Source: Ogataea parapolymorpha DL-1 | Taxonomy: Eukaryota; Ascomycota; Pichiomycetes; Pichiales; Pichiaceae | Reading direction: 5' to 3' | Length of the DNA: 64,000 bases | NCBI RefSeq assembly: GCF_000187245.1 | Contig: NC_027860.1 | Location: 124,001 to 188,000 of the forward strand | Shown: in pieces, positions 27,441 through 35,881 of the stretch | Position numbering within the stretch: position 1 is the stretch's first letter | How the letters are laid out: each line of letters begins with the position of its first letter | Translations under genes and position numbers: made by a program | Notes under the pieces: generated by a model | Seen by the model: the letters and a program-made list of their open reading frames with translations, nothing else | Told to the model about the DNA's origin: nothing | Databases searched by the model: none

Positions 27441-27769
27441 GATCTGCAATCGGTGCACCCATATTCCAAATACAGTAGGCCTGATATGCGGAATCTGCAA
27501 ACTGCATATTGACTTCTGCACGTCCAGGCGGCTGGGTTTCCTGATGTACTTGTATTATTTTGGCCTTTGCAGTAGTTCTTTTTTTCTTTTTGCGTCTACT
27601 GTCAGAATCCGGAAGTGAAATGAGATTTGGGTAGATTTTAATACTCTTCTGCTCTTTATAACCCCAAGCAATCGATTATACCAGCTAATGCTCTTATTAC
27701 GGTCTTATTGAACCCACCATAGTTTAAGCTCCCAATTCAGTTATTGTTTCTGGCCCCCTTCCGTCAATC

Positions 27770-28789
27770 ATGGCTTCCGTACTCAATCGTGAGAATTCGA
27801 GTATAGGGCAGACCCCTGAATCCTCAGGTACATCCTCCGTTAAACTACCCTCTATTTCAAACCTCACAGCGTCCATCACCAGTCCTTCCAGAGACAGTCC
27901 AGATTCGTTGCCCTTCCCGCCACCACCACCAGCGCCGCAAACATCCTCGAACCGCTATCCTGTCGAACAAACTGTGTATCAGGATCCTTTCAGTCGCCGC
28001 AATTCACGTCCGCCTTCCCTTTCCGACTTACCAGCCAAACAGGAGGTCCACTTGCCGCCTCTGTCGTCTATATTGAGTGCACCCGTGCCCCCTCATCCAC
28101 GACCCCATGCGGCTTCTTTACCAGGCCAAGAAGTTTACCCTCCGCAATACGATCCACTCACCGCCTATTACGCCGCACCCCAGCAACGGCACCAGTCGTT
28201 TGCCAGCTATTCGCCTGAGAAGAGCCACTCGGGGTACGATTCAATGCTGGATAAACGGGAACAATCACCTGATAGCTCAACAGAGAGCAGAGACAAACGC
28301 AAACGCGTAGTACGCAAGCGGACAAGGACCGGCTGTCTCACGTGCCGCCGGCGACGGATCAAGTGTGACGAACGCAAGCCTTTCTGTTTCAATTGCGAGA
28401 AATCGAAAAAAGTGTGCGCAGGATACGAACAAGTCCCATACGGGGCCCGACGGTACAGATACATGCCACAGCCAAAGCCGCAGGAAGTCCATCTCGAACA
28501 TGGAGAAATAATGCAATCCCCGACGTCTGGTACGCTACCACCGGTTATGAATTCTCCGATGCCCCCTCCTCCCTTGAGTGCTGCCATGATGCCTCGGTCT
28601 CCACCTCAGACCGCGTTCCCCATGGTCAGACACCACTCACACCCGTCACCGCACGTTCAGCGGTCGCCTGTACTATTATATCAGCCATACGCTGGGAATC
28701 CTCCTCCGTATGCGCCTCACTATATGTCCCGGTCCGTGGCATACTCGCACTACTCAGGCCATCCCGGGTTTACGCACCCTCAACGGTAA
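27770..28789 (+). CDS. Zn2Cys6 transcription factor
   Basis: Protein of 339 residues. The zinc cluster at C189-x2-C192-x6-C199-x6-C206-x2-C209-x6-C216 is preceded by a basic run (KRKRVVRKRTRTG) that may act as a nuclear signal, and followed by AGYEQVPYGARRYRY. Both flanks are Pro/Ser/Tyr-rich and look disordered. There is no long fungal-specific middle homology domain, so the protein is short for the class. The cluster and the CAGYEQ tail resemble a group of fungal regulators linked to development and morphology, but no ortholog could be assigned. The 1.49-kb upstream region suggests complex regulation. GTB1 begins 142 bp downstream. Confidence 0.88.
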   Translation: MASVLNRENSSIGQTPESSGTSSVKLPSISNLTASITSPSRDSPDSLPFPPPPPAPQTSSNRYPVEQTVYQDPFSRRNSRPPSLSDLPAKQEVHLPPLSSILSAPVPPHPRPHAASLPGQEVYPPQYDPLTAYYAAPQQRHQSFASYSPEKSHSGYDSMLDKREQSPDSSTESRDKRKRVVRKRTRTGCLTCRRRRIKCDERKPFCFNCEKSKKVCAGYEQVPYGARRYRYMPQPKPQEVHLEHGEIMQSPTSGTLPPVMNSPMPPPPLSAAMMPRSPPQTAFPMVRHHSHPSPHVQRSPVLLYQPYAGNPPPYAPHYMSRSVAYSHYSGHPGFTHPQR

Positions 28790-28931
28790 TTGACCGACTG
28801 TTTATATCTAGAGTGTTTCTAAAATGCGGACTAATTCTCGCTGTCCTGTCATGAGGAACTGAACTCTATTCTTTTTGAATAAAATAGTCAAATTATAGTT
28901 CAGAATTATTTATTTGTTCACTTCTTTAGTG

Positions 28932-30368
28932 ATGCTTGCACTTTTTTTGCTCTGTTGCTGCGCTGCCGCAGATTGGATACGTGGCGTTGAGCCAGATAGA
29001 CAATCGCTATATAAGCCTGACGAAGACGGGTTTTGGACATGTCTGGGCAATCCAGAGATCAGGATCTCTTTTGACAAAATCAATGACGATTATTGTGATT
29101 GTCCAGATGGTTCTGACGAGCCAGGAACTTCTGCGTGCAGCTTGGGTCGATTTTACTGCGCCAATGAAGGGTTCCACCCGAGCTATTTGCCTTCCTACAA
29201 GGTGAACGATGGCATTTGTGATTACGATCTCTGTTGCGATGGTTCTGACGAGGCTGATGGAAAATGCCCATCGAGATGCGCACAAATGAAGAAAGAATGG
29301 GATGAGGAAACAGCGGCACGGAATGCGGTCATTTCTAGGGGATTAGCCAAGAAGGCTAAAATTCAGCACAAAGCACACAAGCAGCGGACCAAGTTGAAGT
29401 ACGAAATTACACAATTGTCTGCCGAGATCGAGAAATTCGAGCAGGAACTTTATGGTCTCAACCAGCTTCAGGCTCCTACAGAAAAGGAAAGCGCCATAAT
29501 CTCAGTGTTTGAGCAGCTGGACTCGAAATTGGAGGATCTTTCCTCGCAGATTTCTGAAAAGCTCCAGCAACTCAACACCAAAAGACAACATCTGAGAAAC
29601 TTGGAAGAGATTCTAGAAACTATGAGTAACGAGTACAACCACAATTTCAATGACCCGGCCGTGAAAGCTGCAGCTCAAGCATTCCAGGAATATTCTGTCA
29701 ATCAAGGTTTAACCAAGGACGAAAAGCACACTGATCAGGCCAGTGAGGTAAAATCTCTGTTTGAAACTTTGCAAAACCAGTTGAGAGACTCTGAGGCAGA
29801 AATTCGGAAGCTGGCTGGCCGTGGAGACGAGGACCAAAACGAACTGTTTGACTTCAAATCCACTTTCAAAGCCATGGTGAACTCTTTCCTGGGCGTGTCA
29901 AACAGACACCAAAAAATTCCGTCGACGAGAGAGTCAGAAAAGCGGAAGAAGGAAATCGAAGACGAATTGAAGCGGTTAAGAAGAGATTTGCAGACAAAGG
30001 AGGAGCGGCTTAATAAAGACTACGGACCACAACAAATTCTCATGGCTATGGACGATTGTATCGTGGACAAAATTGGCGATTATGATTATAGATTGTGCTT
30101 CGTGGAAAAAGTGGAACAAATAGATCGCAATGGCCATGCAGTTAGAATAGGCCGCTTTGAACGGACCGAGTTTGACGAAGAAAAACAGCAGCTCAAGCTG
30201 ATCTACGAACATGGAGACAAATGCTGGAATGGTCCAGTGAGAAAGGCCACTGTTCAGCTGGAATGCGGTGAAAAGAACACCATCGTTGCCGTTACCGAGC
30301 CGGAGAAGTGCGAGTACACGTTGAGAGTCAAGTCGCCGATTGGATGTTTCGAGCCCGTTGAAGCTTGA
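28932..30368 (+). CDS. GTB1: glucosidase II beta subunit (PRKCSH-like)
   Basis: Regulatory subunit of ER glucosidase II, which trims glucose from N-glycans in protein quality control. The 478-residue protein starts with a signal peptide (MLALFLLCCCAAA). It is followed by two LDLa-like Cys/Asp repeats (DDYCDCPDGSDEPGTSAC and YDLCCDGSDEADGKC), a long coiled coil at about 125-345, and a C-terminal MRH mannose-binding domain with paired cysteines (YDYRLCF, GDKCWNGPVRKA, ECGEKNT, PIGCFEP). No HDEL retention signal is seen. ATG 28932 is chosen because it starts the signal peptide; six upstream codons run only to TTG. Confidence 0.92.
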   Translation: MLALFLLCCCAAADWIRGVEPDRQSLYKPDEDGFWTCLGNPEIRISFDKINDDYCDCPDGSDEPGTSACSLGRFYCANEGFHPSYLPSYKVNDGICDYDLCCDGSDEADGKCPSRCAQMKKEWDEETAARNAVISRGLAKKAKIQHKAHKQRTKLKYEITQLSAEIEKFEQELYGLNQLQAPTEKESAIISVFEQLDSKLEDLSSQISEKLQQLNTKRQHLRNLEEILETMSNEYNHNFNDPAVKAAAQAFQEYSVNQGLTKDEKHTDQASEVKSLFETLQNQLRDSEAEIRKLAGRGDEDQNELFDFKSTFKAMVNSFLGVSNRHQKIPSTRESEKRKKEIEDELKRLRRDLQTKEERLNKDYGPQQILMAMDDCIVDKIGDYDYRLCFVEKVEQIDRNGHAVRIGRFERTEFDEEKQQLKLIYEHGDKCWNGPVRKATVQLECGEKNTIVAVTEPEKCEYTLRVKSPIGCFEPVEA

Positions 30369-30427
30369 TAAATAGGATCGCGCGGTGTTGTATTATTATG
30401 TAGTGCGTAAATGGACCTGGGTGTTCA

Positions 30428-31471
30428 TTACTGGACATAGACTACCACGCTGGTGATGTCGTCTGGCTTGCCTCCAATGTAATCTTGGCCAGTAATATCG
30501 CTTAGTCGCTGCGAAAACACGCTCTTGAAGTTGCTATTAAGACTCAGCTCTTTGACGTTCCGAACGAGGTTCATATTCATTTCCCCTATCTGATCTGCTG
30601 CAAAATAGTCATCCAGATACAGCGCCACATCATTGATGACGACGTTATCAATTAATCCATCGGTAGTGAACATGATCACGTCTCCTGACTCGAGCTGGAA
30701 TTCGTACTCGTCTGCATCTTGGGGCAGATTCATTAAATACTTTGAGCCCTTCTTTTTCGCAATGTCCAAAAACTCTTGCGGGATCACAGATAACTGATAG
30801 GGAGCGTTAAACGAATATGTCTGCTCTTTGGACTCCAAAACGCACTTGAATCGAGAGTTTTGCTTCCTAAAGACTCCGAACCAGGAGTCACCCAGATTGA
30901 CAGCATGCAGCTTGTTTGTTTTAGCATCGATGACGCCAAAACAGATGGTCGTAGAGCCAACCTCAACAGATCCATCCTGCTTCATTTTGGTGTATGCCTT
31001 GTCCAAGATCTCGAGCGGAGTCAGGTGATCCTCATGTAAAAATTCCATTGTAACATGGGTGGATAGCTCGCGGCTGATCGCACTGGAATCAAACCCTTGC
31101 TCAGACCAGCCACCAACCCCGTCCAGAACGCCAGCCAGCACCTTGGAATCATTATATGCCATCACATAATTATCTTCCCCCGTAGGCGAATCGTACACGG
31201 TATTGGTCTGGACCTTCTTTCGATACTTGGAAATGAGCCCGTCGTCAGGATGATTTGTGTCTTTGAGGCGATCTTTTGGCTCAAAAGCCAAAGACATCAG
31301 GTATCCATGGCCAGCAGTCTCAAAGTGTTTAGCAATCGTGTGCCCGTTTTGGAAGTTTCTGAACGTATACGAATCGTTCGTAAAACACCGTCTACCTAAA
31401 CGGGCGGATACCGTCAACCTAGACGTAAATCTGGGGCCATAAGACGCCACTTTAGTGTTATAGATCAACAT
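30428..31471 (-). CDS. PTC7: mitochondrial PP2C-type phosphatase
   Basis: Protein phosphatase 2C of mitochondria; in S. cerevisiae Ptc7 dephosphorylates proteins including coenzyme Q factors. The 347-residue protein has an Arg/Ser-rich N-terminus fitting a presequence (LRRS-like without acidic residues for about 35 positions), then SPTGEDNYVM, the metal-binding AGVLDGVGGWSEQGFDSSAI, NLGDSWFGVFR, MFTTDGLIDN and GGKPDDITSVVVYV. Length equals the yeast protein (343). ATG 31471 is used; ten codons above reach only a GTG. GTB1 converges with 59 bp between stops. No membrane segment from intron retention, known in S. cerevisiae, is visible. Confidence 0.93.
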   Translation of the reverse strand: MLIYNTKVASYGPRFTSRLTVSARLGRRCFTNDSYTFRNFQNGHTIAKHFETAGHGYLMSLAFEPKDRLKDTNHPDDGLISKYRKKVQTNTVYDSPTGEDNYVMAYNDSKVLAGVLDGVGGWSEQGFDSSAISRELSTHVTMEFLHEDHLTPLEILDKAYTKMKQDGSVEVGSTTICFGVIDAKTNKLHAVNLGDSWFGVFRKQNSRFKCVLESKEQTYSFNAPYQLSVIPQEFLDIAKKKGSKYLMNLPQDADEYEFQLESGDVIMFTTDGLIDNVVINDVALYLDDYFAADQIGEMNMNLVRNVKELSLNSNFKSVFSQRLSDITGQDYIGGKPDDITSVVVYVQ

Positions 31472-31513
31472 GCTAAGATTTCCAAAAATTTCGTACACTT
31501 TATACTATATTTT

Positions 31514-31824
31514 TCAACTACCTAGTTTCTCAACAGCACCCAAAATAAATTTCCCGAAATCAAATTCTGGATCATCGAGGTTCACAGCCTCGGTAGAAGC
31601 GGCTTGCTTAGGTGGGTTCAGCTTTCTATATTCGGCCTTGGCAGCCTCCACCAGTTTCAGCTTTTTCTGGTAGTCGTACAGTTCTTGTTTCTTCTCACCT
31701 TCGAGCTTCAAAGTGTAGGTGTGGTAAGCTCCGTACACAATGCCGGCGGCCAATGAGGAATATCTAAGGACCTGAAGGTTAGCTGCACGAATCGAGCTCC
31801 AATACTCACGTTTAATGTGGACAT
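31514..31824 (-). CDS. TIM11: ATP synthase subunit e, spliced
   Basis: Small inner-membrane subunit e (Tim11/Atp21) of the mitochondrial F1Fo ATP synthase, needed for dimer formation. Exon 1 (31824-31810) encodes MSTLN, a 38-nt intron follows (31809-31772), and exon 2 (31771-31514) continues VLRYSSLAAGIVYGAYHTYT. The joined start MSTLNVLRYSSLAAG aligns with S. cerevisiae MSTVNVLRYSALGLG. The GxxxG-like membrane segment is followed by a coiled-coil stretch and the conserved DDPEFDFGKFILGAVEKL end. The product is about 90 residues against 96 in S. cerevisiae. It lies 42 bp downstream of nothing on its own strand except NMD2, 141 bp upstream, and PTC7 starts 42 bp further on. Confidence 0.92.
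31772..31809 (-). other. TIM11: 38-nt mini-intron in TIM11
   Basis: On the minus strand the intron starts GTGAGT, has GCTAAC as branch point and ends CTTCAG six nt after the branch-point motif. Its removal joins AAC to GTC in phase 0 and restores the conserved NVLRYS sequence. Length 38 is not a multiple of three, so retention shifts the frame. Confidence 0.87.
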
Positions 31825-31965
31825 GGTCTATTTGTTTTCCCCTCTATTATTTCACCAATAAAACTTTGGAAAAACTTGTCCAAGGTTATGAGCTGCCCCA
31901 TGCCGGAGAAAAGCTAAATCTTGTATTTTTTTTTGATTTAGTATACACCCTTGCACCAAAGCACA

Positions 31966-34686
31966 TTATTCGTGCTGACTGAGCACAAAGTCCTTGATCC
32001 TGTCTCGTTCCTGCTCCCACAGCTCTGCGTTGGTCAGTTGCTCAGCAACAAAGTCCACATGATCGGGAACCTCGATTTTTCGCGCCGCAATCTTGTTTCC
32101 CGATTTCGTTAAAAACGTAAACTTGTTGGCTCCGTCTTCCGTTTGTTCCTTACGAACAATCGCGCCGACAGGCTGACGTACACGAGGCCGAGGGTTTGCT
32201 GAGCTGGAAGTTTTCAAACTTGCGGCCAGCATACTGTCGAATTCTGACTGAATGCTCATCTCGAGCTGTTCGTTGATCATATTCTCGTCTAGCTCAGATT
32301 CAATGTCATCGTCCTCGTCAGATTCATCCTCGGTCTCCGAGTCGCCAATATCTTCTGTATCTTCTGAGTCTGAAAGCTCATCAGCCTCCTGATCCAGCTC
32401 TTCGTCATCTTCCTGCTCAGGTTCAGGCGTTTGACGGGCGGCTTTGCTAATTTCACTGATCCGTTTAGCTGCCTCCGCAGCGCTATTTGAGCGTTTTACG
32501 CCGCGTGACTCAAAACATTTAACTACTCGCAAGTTCAGGTCAAGGGGCGGTTCACCTTGGAGCAACAGGTGATAGTCAAATAGCATCAACTCCAACGGCA
32601 TATCTTTCTTTGAAAGTTCGAAAAATAAGCACACCATCTTCGCCCAGAACCAGTTAGATGGATCGCCATGAACAGATTCGAAAATCGCGTATTTGACTAT
32701 ATTTCGAAAGAGTGTGGCCGTTATCAACCTCTTAATGGCGAGTTGCGCCAGGTAGCTTGCAATCGCCATTCTCTTTCTATTCTGACGGAAATCATTTAGT
32801 TCGAAGCCAGATTGAAATTCCTCTACCAGGCTATCAACCACAACGGTGATTAAAACTGGATCACGCTCGCCTAACCATTTAAGAAAAGAAACAAGAGCAG
32901 GGATCTCGTCGTAAGTTATCGACTCTGGATGGGTAAAGAATTCCACGATCTTGGAATACGATTCGGGGTCCCATTCGAATTCAAGAAGCGCAGGAAAGAA
33001 AGCCTGGTTTTGCAGAGCCCGTTTCAGCATATAATCGAGGAATTGTATCTTAGGTTTTGCTGTGTCGACCTGCACCTTCTCTTCAGCAACGGCAAGCGAC
33101 GAAAGAAATGCCTGTGCAGCTTTTTGACGGTCTCCATGCAGCCTGCTTATCACGCTTTGAAGAAGATGGAGTATGTTGTTGACGGACTCAGCATACTCCG
33201 GTCGATAGAGAATGGTGAATCTGGAATAATCGAAGAATAGTGTCAGCAGGTCCAAACCTGCCCCCTCCCCAACACTTACCACTAGCACCCTCAGAATATC
33301 TAAAAACTTGGTACCTGAAACCAAGTTGAAGTTAGCCATTTCGCAATATAGCCTGACCATGTTGTAATCTATATGCGACATCGTCAGATGATCTTTCAGG
33401 ATGGTGTCAGCTTTGTTTTCTATTTTTTGAATTAGAGCCTTGAAAACATTGCGGTTGATGCATAGAAACCTTGCAAAGGCTTTAGAGTTAATGTTTTGAG
33501 AGTAGGCGTGGCGATAGAGACGACTTTCCGCAGATTTCGTGTACATCTCCTGCTGCCAAAATTCACGGGCTTTGTTATCCACCTCCTCCGCAGTAGTAGC
33601 AGCGTCGAGCTGTTCGATAAATGTGGAGAGCTCATCTTTACGAGCTTTCTTCTCTTCTACGTCTGGCCCCCTTTTCAAAAGCAGGCTCGGATCCACCATT
33701 TCAGAGATATCAGGCACCTCTTCATAAAATTTGCGTTGTTCCTCGCTCTCCCAACGGTTTGATTCTGAAAGTCCGGAAATAGCCGTGATCTTGGCGGTCG
33801 GTTCCGCCTCCCGAGCCAGCGAGGGTTTTTCAATGGAAAACACCTCATGTGCAAACTCTGAATAAGCTTCCAATTTGGCAAACTCGTCTTTCTTCTCCTT
33901 GAGCTCAGATTCAAGTGATTCGGGCACTTTACCAGTTTTTCTTGATATCTCATTAACTTGGTCCACCAAACTAGATATTTCTCGATGTGTGTTTTCAGTC
34001 AGTTTGCATATATGTTCACTATATTTAGTGAAAAGCTTGATTAATGATAGTCTCTCTGACGGGCCTAGAAGCTCATTCTCGCAAAAGAGTACATCTTCAA
34101 ACTTCTTAACGAATCCTGAGACAATCGGGAGTAGCTTTATGTTATTAGCGTGTTGAGAGAGTAGCTGTGAGATGTAGGCCAGAAGAAGAGGCCTGTCTGA
34201 TTTCAGCAAATACCGGGGCAGCTTGCTCTTATCGACACTATCATCCAATCGGATAAGATCAACCAAGTACATCTCACAATACAATCTCATCAGAGTGCCC
34301 AAGACTGACAGATGCTCGGGTTCCCTAAAATCCTCAACTGAACGGAAAAAATATAATGCCAATTTTAGAGTAAAACGAGACGAAAATCGCTGATGGAGCA
34401 CGGAAAGCACCTCAACGGCAGCCGTTGTGTCCTTCTTTTTCAAAGAAAGTAGCCCGTCCGCCGTTGCAGGGATCAACTCGTCCAAATATTTCTCAAGTGA
34501 AACTCTCTTGATCGAGTCTATCAAAGAACTCTGTGTTTCTGCTGTGATGGCCGAACTTAGTTTCTTAAGTACAGCCATGTTGCTTTTCAAAGAGGTATCA
34601 GGAGAGTCCACGACAAGCAGCTCACCACCCCATGCTTTCTGGTTCAGGTCGCGGAGTTGCTTTCTACGCTCACATGGCTCAGACAT
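31966..34686 (-). CDS. NMD2: nonsense-mediated decay factor Upf2
   Basis: Central adaptor of nonsense-mediated mRNA decay, bridging Upf1 and Upf3. The 906-residue protein opens with RKQLRDLNQKAWGGE and SLEKYLDELIPA, then three MIF4G-type helical domains (roughly residues 40-250, 340-530 and 540-730) with the signature RKFYEEVPDISEMVDPS. An acidic stretch of Asp/Glu (about 745-800) follows, and the C-terminus with NKFTFLTKSGNKIAARKIEVP is the conserved Upf1-binding segment. It is somewhat shorter than the yeast protein (1089) because the acidic region is reduced. In S. cerevisiae NMD2 has a 5' intron; none is needed here. Confidence 0.93.
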   Translation of the reverse strand: MSEPCERRKQLRDLNQKAWGGELLVVDSPDTSLKSNMAVLKKLSSAITAETQSSLIDSIKRVSLEKYLDELIPATADGLLSLKKKDTTAAVEVLSVLHQRFSSRFTLKLALYFFRSVEDFREPEHLSVLGTLMRLYCEMYLVDLIRLDDSVDKSKLPRYLLKSDRPLLLAYISQLLSQHANNIKLLPIVSGFVKKFEDVLFCENELLGPSERLSLIKLFTKYSEHICKLTENTHREISSLVDQVNEISRKTGKVPESLESELKEKKDEFAKLEAYSEFAHEVFSIEKPSLAREAEPTAKITAISGLSESNRWESEEQRKFYEEVPDISEMVDPSLLLKRGPDVEEKKARKDELSTFIEQLDAATTAEEVDNKAREFWQQEMYTKSAESRLYRHAYSQNINSKAFARFLCINRNVFKALIQKIENKADTILKDHLTMSHIDYNMVRLYCEMANFNLVSGTKFLDILRVLVVSVGEGAGLDLLTLFFDYSRFTILYRPEYAESVNNILHLLQSVISRLHGDRQKAAQAFLSSLAVAEEKVQVDTAKPKIQFLDYMLKRALQNQAFFPALLEFEWDPESYSKIVEFFTHPESITYDEIPALVSFLKWLGERDPVLITVVVDSLVEEFQSGFELNDFRQNRKRMAIASYLAQLAIKRLITATLFRNIVKYAIFESVHGDPSNWFWAKMVCLFFELSKKDMPLELMLFDYHLLLQGEPPLDLNLRVVKCFESRGVKRSNSAAEAAKRISEISKAARQTPEPEQEDDEELDQEADELSDSEDTEDIGDSETEDESDEDDDIESELDENMINEQLEMSIQSEFDSMLAASLKTSSSANPRPRVRQPVGAIVRKEQTEDGANKFTFLTKSGNKIAARKIEVPDHVDFVAEQLTNAELWEQERDRIKDFVLSQHE

Positions 34687-34763
34687 CGACGCGACGAAGA
34701 AAAAATATCGAAAAATTACTTTTAGTGCATTATTTGTAAATTATGCTAGTATATACAAAGTCT

Positions 34764-35810
34764 TCAATTCTTCAAGAATGGCACCCGTTCCCTGGTGAAA
34801 ACACGTCCCTCGGGAAGGCCGTACATCTTTCTAACGTTCTCTGTGTTTCTGTCCCACAACGTACGGATGACATGCGCCCCAACCGGTGTGAGCTTATTGT
34901 CCTCCACAAATTGTCTAATCTTGAAAAATTCTCTTTTCAGTCCTTTAGGAGCGTTTGTCAGCGGGCCGTCCTGCCTGAACACCCAAAATGCAATTCTGTG
35001 CTTTCCAGTGTTTTTCTCACAAACTGGGGGCAGGTACTCAACAAACTCGCAGTCTTCGTTTTGCATCAGTTTTTTGGCGTCAATCATGGAGTCTGTGTTA
35101 GAGAGCTTGACATCTTTAACTCCCCATAGAAGCGTAGTAGAGTAGCTGTCTTGAGCGAGATCGGGAGTGTCCGGATCGACCATCAAGACGGTATACAGGT
35201 CACCAGTAGTCTCTTTGAACTCAATCACTTCGAGCGAAGGTGGCATTTTGGTAACGTTTGATGAGAGCAAAGTTCCCGGTTGTATCCATCTATCTTGATT
35301 GTTATGTGGGAACTTTAGCTTGACCTCGACCTCTGGCTCCAGGGTAGGAAGTGTGTCTGGGATAACAGCCAAAGTTTCAAGTCTCTGCATGAGCAGCATT
35401 TTGGAGTAGCCCTCCCATGTTTTCTTCAGGTAGTGTCTGAAAACGGGCTGAGTTCTGTCGAGGCTATTTTTCATGTACTCTGCCATATACACAACCTCAG
35501 GGTTGAATTTTTCAGCCGCGACCTCAAGTTTCTCCTTTTGCTCAGCGTACGTTGGACTGTTCTGATCGAGGCTTTCAATTTTCGAGTAGATGTCTTCACT
35601 GCGCTTCTCCAAAATCTCGTATGCTAGCGGGTAGATTTGGTCAAGACCTTCGATCGATTGGTATTTCCTTCTGCTGGCTTTAGACCGCAAAGAAACTGGG
35701 CCAGACGGAAGATCAGGGCTCAGCAAAGCAGTTCGGAGAGCCTTGTTGCGTAACGCCAAAGTTGGCGACCGCTTCACAAACTTTGACCACACTCCTTTAG
35801 ACACAGACAT
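34764..35810 (-). CDS. MRPL35: mitochondrial ribosomal protein mL38 (PEBP fold)
   Basis: Large-subunit mitoribosomal protein built on a phosphatidylethanolamine-binding fold. The 348-residue product has a basic presequence (MSVSKGVWSKFVKRSPTLAL), a helical region with YPLAYEILEKRSEDIYSKI, and the PEBP-like core at about 165-330 with LYTVLMVDPDTPD and HRIAFWVFRQDGPL. The C-terminal FVEDNKLTPVGAHVIRTLWD and VFTRERVPFLKN are typical of mL38/Mrpl35. ATG 35810 is used; a further six codons reach only TTG. Its neighbours on the same strand are 77 bp (NMD2) and 71 bp (unknown gene) away. Confidence 0.9.
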   Translation of the reverse strand: MSVSKGVWSKFVKRSPTLALRNKALRTALLSPDLPSGPVSLRSKASRRKYQSIEGLDQIYPLAYEILEKRSEDIYSKIESLDQNSPTYAEQKEKLEVAAEKFNPEVVYMAEYMKNSLDRTQPVFRHYLKKTWEGYSKMLLMQRLETLAVIPDTLPTLEPEVEVKLKFPHNNQDRWIQPGTLLSSNVTKMPPSLEVIEFKETTGDLYTVLMVDPDTPDLAQDSYSTTLLWGVKDVKLSNTDSMIDAKKLMQNEDCEFVEYLPPVCEKNTGKHRIAFWVFRQDGPLTNAPKGLKREFFKIRQFVEDNKLTPVGAHVIRTLWDRNTENVRKMYGLPEGRVFTRERVPFLKN

Positions 35811-35881
35811 GGACAAACCGATGAACAAAGATTTTTTTTAAAAATACGTTCCGGGTAACGAATACAAAATATAAATTGTCC

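Larger units (their letters stand above)
26282..27769. other. 1.49-kb gene-poor stretch upstream of a Zn2Cys6 factor
   Basis: No conserved coding frame was seen on either strand; frames of 60-78 codons lack any family resemblance. It contains an AGGGG...C8T element (26985-27005), several TTTGCG/CGCAAA copies including a 12-bp palindrome (27429-27440) and an inverted pair (27358-27381), and a T-rich tract near 27577. Length and motif density suggest a complex promoter for the transcription factor gene. Confidence 0.6.

Noticed and set aside
27276..27512. Overlapping 77- and 78-codon frames on both strands
   Set aside because: Open on both strands over the same bases with no conserved motif; more likely chance frames in a promoter.
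22746..27769. LTR retrotransposon, centromere or CRISPR-like array in the gene-poor region
   Set aside because: No terminal repeats with target duplication, no integrase or reverse transcriptase remnant, no long inverted or spaced repeats were found.
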